Assembly: GCA_030694465.1 (NCBI GenBank)
Contig: JAUXYJ010000102.1
Location: 54,354-118,353, forward strand
Reading direction: 5' to 3'
DNA: 64,000 bases
Source of the DNA: Deltaproteobacteria bacterium
GTDB lineage: Bacteria; Myxococcota_A; Polyangia; Polyangiales; Ga0077539
The position numbers were made by a program, and so were the translations under genes. Shown here piece by piece: positions 59,789 through 64,000 of the stretch (positions are counted from its first letter, which is position 1; each line of letters starts with the position of its first letter). The notes under the pieces were generated by a model. The model saw only the letters and a program-made list of their open reading frames with translations. It was not told the origin of the DNA and ran no database searches.

Positions 59789-60457
59789 ATGACCTACGCG
59801 ATCAAAGAATGCTTTTTTACCCTGCAAGGCGAGGGCGCTCAGAGCGGCCGCGCGGCTGTGTTCTTGCGTTTCACGGGATGCAATCTCTGGTCGGGTCGCG
59901 AGGCCGATCGCGCGAGCGCGCGCGGAGGATGTGGGCGCTGGTGTGACACGGATTTTGTCGGCACCGACGGCGAGGGCGGGGGGCGCTTTGAGAGCGCAGA
60001 GACACTCGCGAATTACGTGCAAAAATGCTGGCAATCTGTCGCATCCGATGCAGAGACTCCCTCGCCCGAGCGCTATGTTGTGTGCACCGGCGGAGAGCCC
60101 TTGCTGCAGCTGGACACGGCGCTCATTGAGGCGCTTCATGCGCGCGGTTTTGCGATCGCGATCGAGAGCAACGGGACCCTCCCGGTCCCTCCAGGGATTG
60201 ACTGGGTGTGTATCAGCCCCAAGGCCGGCGGAGAGCTCGTGGTGACCGAGGGCGATGAGCTCAAGCTCGTGTACCCACAACCCGAAGAGCACATGACGCC
60301 CGAGCACTTCGGGTCCCTTCGGTTTGCCAACCGGTTTTTGCAGCCCCTCGATGGCCTGTTGCGAGCCAAGCACACCGCGGCGTGCATCGCGTACTGCCGC
60401 ACGCATCCCGCGTGGCGATTGAGCGTGCAAATGCACAAGCTCGTGGGGATCGCATAG
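59789..60457 (+). CDS. queE: 7-carboxy-7-deazaguanine synthase
   Basis: Radical-SAM enzyme that converts carboxy-tetrahydropterin to 7-carboxy-7-deazaguanine in queuosine/preQ0 biosynthesis. It begins with KECFFTLQGEGAQSGRAAVFLRF, then CNLWSGREADRA, with the cluster Cys spread as C-x14-C-x2-C (ending GRWCDTDFVGTDG), as in proteobacterial QueE enzymes of this subgroup. VVCTGGEPLLQLD and SPKAG are further family marks. 222 aa is normal. It precedes queD by about 100 bp on the same strand. QueC and QueF partners are not in the window. Confidence 0.93.
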   Translation: MTYAIKECFFTLQGEGAQSGRAAVFLRFTGCNLWSGREADRASARGGCGRWCDTDFVGTDGEGGGRFESAETLANYVQKCWQSVASDAETPSPERYVVCTGGEPLLQLDTALIEALHARGFAIAIESNGTLPVPPGIDWVCISPKAGGELVVTEGDELKLVYPQPEEHMTPEHFGSLRFANRFLQPLDGLLRAKHTAACIAYCRTHPAWRLSVQMHKLVGIA

Positions 60458-60555
60458 TCAACGCGCGCTTGCGCTCCCTTGACCACCGGCGCTATGAGGC
60501 CGGTGCGCACGGCAGACTGTGTCTTCTGCTCGGTGCCCACAGAGAGTCAAACGCC

Positions 60556-60912
60556 ATGGAGATCTTCAAGGAATTCAGCTTCGAGTCCGCCCACCGCCTG
60601 CCCATGGTGCCGCCCGAGCACAAGTGTGCGCGGTTGCACGGGCACTCGTATCGCGTCGAAGTGCACGTCCGCGGCGCGGTCGACCCCACGCAGGGCTGGA
60701 TCATGGATTTTGCAGACCTCCGCGAGGCGTTCGAACCTCTGCGATTGCAGCTCGATCACTATTATCTCAACGAGATCGAGGGCCTTGAGAACCCCACGAG
60801 CGAGAACCTCGCGCGCTGGATCTGGCTGCGACTGAAGACCACGCTCCCGACGCTCTCTAAAATCGTCGTACGAGAGACCTGCACCTCGGGCTGCGTCTAT
60901 CTCGGAGACTGA
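60556..60912 (+). CDS. queD: 6-carboxy-5,6,7,8-tetrahydropterin synthase
   Basis: Zinc enzyme turning 7,8-dihydroneopterin triphosphate into carboxy-tetrahydropterin, the substrate of QueE. The 118-residue protein keeps the zinc His (H13, H28, H30 in SAHRL and LHGHSY) and catalytic C24 (KCARLHGH), the DHYYLNEI loop, PTSENLARWIW and the terminal RETCTSGCVY with catalytic Glu/Cys. ATG 60556 gives the family's usual start; a frame from 60382 is antisense-like junk. The about 100-bp gap from queE has no clear promoter, so both are probably co-transcribed. Confidence 0.94.
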   Translation: MEIFKEFSFESAHRLPMVPPEHKCARLHGHSYRVEVHVRGAVDPTQGWIMDFADLREAFEPLRLQLDHYYLNEIEGLENPTSENLARWIWLRLKTTLPTLSKIVVRETCTSGCVYLGD

Positions 60913-60962
60913 ACAAATCGTTGAGGGCTCACATGACCGCAGTAAAAACCCACTCGATGGGG

Positions 60963-60977
60963 TGACATAGTCTGTCA
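60963..60977. promoter_or_regulatory. 15-bp inverted repeat TGACATAGTCTGTCA, putative operator
   Basis: Same motif as at 23553-23567 with one difference in the right arm (arms TGACA/TGTCA perfect). It lies 52 bp upstream of the start of the small gene at 61029, in the gap after queD. Confidence 0.5.
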
Positions 60978-61028
60978 CGCTGAGAACTAGCCATTCGTCC
61001 AGTGCTGTTAGGGTCCTAGGCATTCTGT

Positions 61029-61346
61029 ATGAGTGCCGCCCCACAACGCGCAGTGATCGCCATTGTCGAACACTGCAATCAAAGCCAGCCCGGACAACGG
61101 CATCACTGGAGCTATGTGGTCTGCAGCGTCGCACAGGGCAAGGGCGGCGTGAGCGTTGAGCTACATCGCGAAGAGGGCGAAGGGCCCTTGGGGCGGCTAC
61201 GCGCACTGCAACGAGCACGCAGCTATTGCAGCTTGCATCAGCTAGACGCGCACGAAGCGGTCGCCCTCGACGACCACGTGCAGGTCTCGCGCGCGATGTT
61301 TTGGGCCAAACTGCAGATGCGGTTGCACGCCCAGGGGATCTTGTAG
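61029..61346 (+). CDS. small unrecognised protein (105 residues)
   Basis: ATG 61029; 105 residues without signal peptide or membrane segment. The sequence starts SAAPQRAVIAIVEHCNQSQP and ends AMFWAKLQMRLHAQGIL; it has three Cys and a basic, helix-rich C-terminal half. No family recognised. It is the only open frame of sensible codon use in this stretch, but coding confidence is limited by its size. Its upstream region contains the TGACATAGTCTGTCA inverted repeat, so if it is real it may be regulated together with the ung/SWIM pair. Confidence 0.5.
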   Translation: MSAAPQRAVIAIVEHCNQSQPGQRHHWSYVVCSVAQGKGGVSVELHREEGEGPLGRLRALQRARSYCSLHQLDAHEAVALDDHVQVSRAMFWAKLQMRLHAQGIL

Positions 61347-61424
61347 GCCGTCACTTCTGCAGCACACGTGTCCCAAAACTGAACGAGACGGGGCAAAGAA
61401 CGTATCAGGGCGAGACAAGGACTT

Positions 61425-61446
61425 TGGTGTGCATATTACCACACCA
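61425..61446. promoter_or_regulatory. inverted repeat TGGTGTG-N8-CACACCA upstream of the large surface protein
   Basis: Perfect 7-bp arms separated by CATATTAC in the 213-bp gap before the ATG at 61560. Candidate operator or 5'-UTR hairpin. Confidence 0.45.
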
Positions 61447-61559
61447 TCCGTGTTTTCCGTTTTCATTGTGCGGGGCGCGTTTGCGGTACACTGTGGCCGA
61501 TCTGTGGAACCTCCACACAGCAGTCGTTGAACCAGCAGATGGACGGACAGTTCTTACCT

Positions 61560-64000
61560 ATGACTAGATCGACTAAACCTCGCGCCCTCCGCGGGTGCCT
61601 ACTCGCCGTATTGGGCGTTGGCGTATTGAGCGCAAATGCGCAGGCAGAGATCACCATCGCCGCGGCGGCTCGCCTGAGCGCCCCTGTGGTCAACCCCGCG
61701 TTTCGCGGCGCCTGCGGTCGCTACGCAGACCTACGCGTGAGCGCCGACGCGATGGGGCGAGACAACCACACCTCCGAAGGCCATGTGTTTTTGCAGTCGA
61801 TTCTCGACATGCCCATGGACGCACGGATCCTCGGCGAGGCGCGCGTGAGCATGCCCTACATCGACCTCACGCATCACCGTGGGGCGTGCTATTCGCCAGG
61901 CGAAACGCTGGGCGGAATCGTCTGGCCTAGAGACCCCACGGGCTCTGCGTCGGGCGCGGTTCGCATCCGTGGGTTCTTAAACGTCGAGGGCGCTGCCGGC
62001 GCACCCGTCGTGTGGACCATGGCGCTCGCGGCCAACGACTCGACACGCGTCCGCATCGGTGGGCAGCTCGTCCTCGAAGAGTATTGGGCAGACAGCACGC
62101 GGTGGAAGAAGTTTGTCCACGTGCGGTTTCCGCAGCCCGGCGTGTACGCGCTCGAGGTCGACAACGTGACCAACCACGTGTGCGAGATTGACCCCGTCGA
62201 GCTGTACTTTGCCCGCAGCGCGATCGCTGGGCTCGACAACGTGTGCGCGTGCGGCGCGGGCTGCGCGTTCGAGCCCTCAGGCTGCGGCCCGGCCACACAG
62301 TCCATTGTCAACCGTGGTCCGTTTCAGCTCGTCGATCAGAGCGTGTTGCTCGCGGTGGCCGACGGGAGTGTCCCTCCTGCGAGCGCGATGTGCGGGACCG
62401 CTCCGCAGGTCGTGGACCCTGGCTCGCCGGGCACTTTCTTAGGCTGCCTCTCGGACAGCGACTGCACCGGCAGCACGCCCGTCTGTAGCCCCACGAACGT
62501 CTGTGTCTCTGGCTGTGGCAACAGTCGCCTAGAGATCGGCGAGCAGTGCGACGACGGCAACACCACCAACGGCGACGGCTGCAGCAGCACGTGCACCCCC
62601 GAGACCGGCTACACGTGCACCGCGCCCCGCAACGTTCTGAGCAACTCGGATTTCTCAATGGCCGCCGCGAACTGGAACGCGGCCGGTGCCATCGTAGAGA
62701 CCAACACCGAGCTATTCTACGGCGGACGAATCGCCAGCAATATCACAGCCGAAATCGACAACGGCGCCCCTGCTGAGACGGGCCCTCGGAGCCTCAACCA
62801 GGCCGTCACGCTCACTGCGGGAAACCGCTACGCGCTCGCGCTTCGGTACTTTCGCCGCCCAGGGGCTCCGACGACCATGCGTGTGAATCTTGGCGCGACG
62901 GGGACCAACCTCGGCGCCGTGGTGCTCACCGCGACCGGCCCAGTCTCGTACCGCTCGACCGTGCGAACCGTCACCGCGACCGCGGCCGCAGGCAACGTCA
63001 CCATCACCCACGATCCCACGGCGTACACCGTCGCGGCGACCTCGGGGTTCGGCATGATTGTCGACGACGTATCGCTCTGGAGCCAGGGAATTTGCACACG
63101 AATTGACACAGACATGGACGGCATCCCGGACCTCGACGAGGTTCGGATTGGCACCGACCCGACGAACCCAGACACGGACATGGACGGCGTGCCCGATGGG
63201 CGCGAAGTGGGTGCTGGGCCTGGGTTTGTCCCGTTTGATACGGACATGGACGGGATGATTGACGCGCTCGATCCCGACGACGACGGCGACGGCGTGCCCA
63301 CCCGCGATGAGCTCGGGCCGGGTGGCTTTATGATGCCGCGCAACACCGACGCGATGGTCCCTGCGGGCTTTGGCACCAGCGACATGCGGCCGGACTATCT
63401 CGACCCAGACGACGACGGCGATGGCATCCCCACACGCGTCGAGAACACGCTCGAGGGCATGGGCGGCGCGCCGGACATGGACATGGTCCCTGCGTACCTC
63501 GACCTCGACAGCGACGGCGACGGCATCCCCGACGCGATCGAAGCGGGCACCGATCCCACGATGCCGCGCAACAGCGATGGCACCGATCGCCCGGACTTCT
63601 TGGACTTGGACAGCGACAACGACACCGTCGATGACCAGACCGAAGCAGGCCCGATGCCCTTGATGCCGCGCAACAGCAACGCGATGGTCCCGGCAGGCCA
63701 GGGCATGAGCAACATGCTGCCCGACTACATTGACCCAGACGACGACGGCGATGGGATCCCCACCGCGGTCGAAGTGCGTTTGGAGGGGATGATTGCAGGC
63801 GATTCGGACATGATCCCTGCCTTCTTGGATCTCGACAGCGACGGCGACGGCGTGCCCGACTCGCTCGAAGCGGGCGCAGATCCCACGATGCCCGCGAACA
63901 GCGACGGGATGCCCGGCATGGGCGACCGACCTGACTTCTTGGACACCGACAGCGACAACGATTGCTTGCCCGACAGCGACCCGCGCGAGGCCGGTGCAGC
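61560..64000 (+). CDS. large secreted protein with PA14-like, Cys-rich and Asp-rich calcium repeats, 3' end outside window
   Basis: The frame is open from ATG 61560 to the right edge (at least 813 residues). A signal peptide (GCLLAVLGVGVLSANAQA) is followed by a beta-rich region with VVWTMALAANDSTRVRIGG and FPQPGVYALEVDN, reminiscent of PA14/carbohydrate-binding domains. Then come Cys modules (SGCGNSRLEIGEQCDDGN, a DUF4215-type repeat) and a jelly-roll-like segment. From about residue 520 there are many thrombospondin-3-like repeats such as DTDMDGIPDLDE, DPDDDGDGVPTRDE and DLDSDGDGIPDAIE, each binding calcium. The general layout recalls myxobacterial outer-membrane recognition/adhesion proteins (for example TraA, which has PA14 and Cys repeats), but the Asp repeats differ. 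The C-terminal anchor cannot be seen. Confidence 0.85.
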   Translation, partial: MTRSTKPRALRGCLLAVLGVGVLSANAQAEITIAAAARLSAPVVNPAFRGACGRYADLRVSADAMGRDNHTSEGHVFLQSILDMPMDARILGEARVSMPYIDLTHHRGACYSPGETLGGIVWPRDPTGSASGAVRIRGFLNVEGAAGAPVVWTMALAANDSTRVRIGGQLVLEEYWADSTRWKKFVHVRFPQPGVYALEVDNVTNHVCEIDPVELYFARSAIAGLDNVCACGAGCAFEPSGCGPATQSIVNRGPFQLVDQSVLLAVADGSVPPASAMCGTAPQVVDPGSPGTFLGCLSDSDCTGSTPVCSPTNVCVSGCGNSRLEIGEQCDDGNTTNGDGCSSTCTPETGYTCTAPRNVLSNSDFSMAAANWNAAGAIVETNTELFYGGRIASNITAEIDNGAPAETGPRSLNQAVTLTAGNRYALALRYFRRPGAPTTMRVNLGATGTNLGAVVLTATGPVSYRSTVRTVTATAAAGNVTITHDPTAYTVAATSGFGMIVDDVSLWSQGICTRIDTDMDGIPDLDEVRIGTDPTNPDTDMDGVPDGREVGAGPGFVPFDTDMDGMIDALDPDDDGDGVPTRDELGPGGFMMPRNTDAMVPAGFGTSDMRPDYLDPDDDGDGIPTRVENTLEGMGGAPDMDMVPAYLDLDSDGDGIPDAIEAGTDPTMPRNSDGTDRPDFLDLDSDNDTVDDQTEAGPMPLMPRNSNAMVPAGQGMSNMLPDYIDPDDDGDGIPTAVEVRLEGMIAGDSDMIPAFLDLDSDGDGVPDSLEAGADPTMPANSDGMPGMGDRPDFLDTDSDNDCLPDSDPREAGA

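Noticed and set aside
1..64000. CRISPR array, prophage or IS element
   Set aside because: No regularly spaced repeats with unique spacers, no integrase or transposase gene and no phage structural genes were found.

Overview
The window looks like chromosomal DNA of a high-GC member of the Myxococcota (a Polyangia-like deltaproteobacterial lineage). The evidence is the density of secreted lipoproteins whose lipobox is followed by an Asp/Ala/Ser stalk, FG-GAP (integrin-type, DxNxDGxxD) repeat proteins, Cys-rich repeats of the 'CGNGxxxxxExCDDGNxxxxDGCSxxC' type, thrombospondin-3-like Asp repeats, and strongly GC-biased third positions. No rRNA, tRNA, CRISPR array, prophage or insertion sequence was seen.

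Layout. 1-3.8 kb: the end of an FG-GAP protein, then a damaged region holding remnants of a RegB/RegA-type two-component pair and of a possible outer-membrane protein. 3.85-9.6 kb: a sulfur-assimilation block. An XRE-cupin regulator and an SsuB/SsuC-type ABC importer run leftwards; cysC, a sirohaem sulfite/nitrite reductase, cysH and a PilZ protein run rightwards from the same intergenic region. 9.6-23.5 kb: Cys-rich and VCBS-type lipoproteins, a patatin, a type-B carboxylesterase, a frameshifted flavin disulfide oxidoreductase, a membrane M48 peptidase, an unknown protein and a SWIM-finger protein. 23.6-29.3 kb: uracil-DNA glycosylase, an orphan TRAP-type binding protein, a TrkA-N protein and two tandem paralogous membrane proteins. 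29.4-37.5 kb: a repeat-rich Cys lipoprotein, a tryptophan-2,3-dioxygenase-like protein, two CAP-domain lipoproteins around a nitrilase-GNAT fusion, and an SRPBCC protein. 37.5-50.7 kb: a two-TM unknown, cystathionine beta-synthase, two tandem FG-GAP lipoproteins, PilT, a helical unknown and another FG-GAP lipoprotein. 50.7-54.7 kb: a tightly packed SMP-30-like, adenine methyltransferase-like and N-terminal-glutamine-amidase-like operon. 54.7-58.7 kb: a translationally coupled operon of an acetoacetate-decarboxylase-like protein, a desaturase-like flavoprotein and a lycopene-cyclase-domain membrane protein. 58.9-64 kb: a TPR membrane protein, queE and queD (7-deazaguanine pathway), a small unknown, and the start of a very large Asp-repeat surface protein that leaves the window.

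The most striking non-genic signal is a perfect 16-bp palindrome, CCGGCGACGTCGCCGG. It occurs ten times exactly and at least five more times with one to three mismatches. Most copies sit just after stop codons or between genes. Others lie in frame inside the Asp/Ala/Ser linkers of lipoproteins, where they encode PATSPD or GDVAG. It behaves like a dispersed palindromic element able to insert in coding sequence. Other smaller repeat families (CTTACxCYGTAAG, TGACATAGTxTGTCA, a 96-bp tandem unit, a 22-bp repeat flanking one gene) are also present. The two operons at 50.7-58.7 kb are the best candidates for undescribed enzymatic systems.
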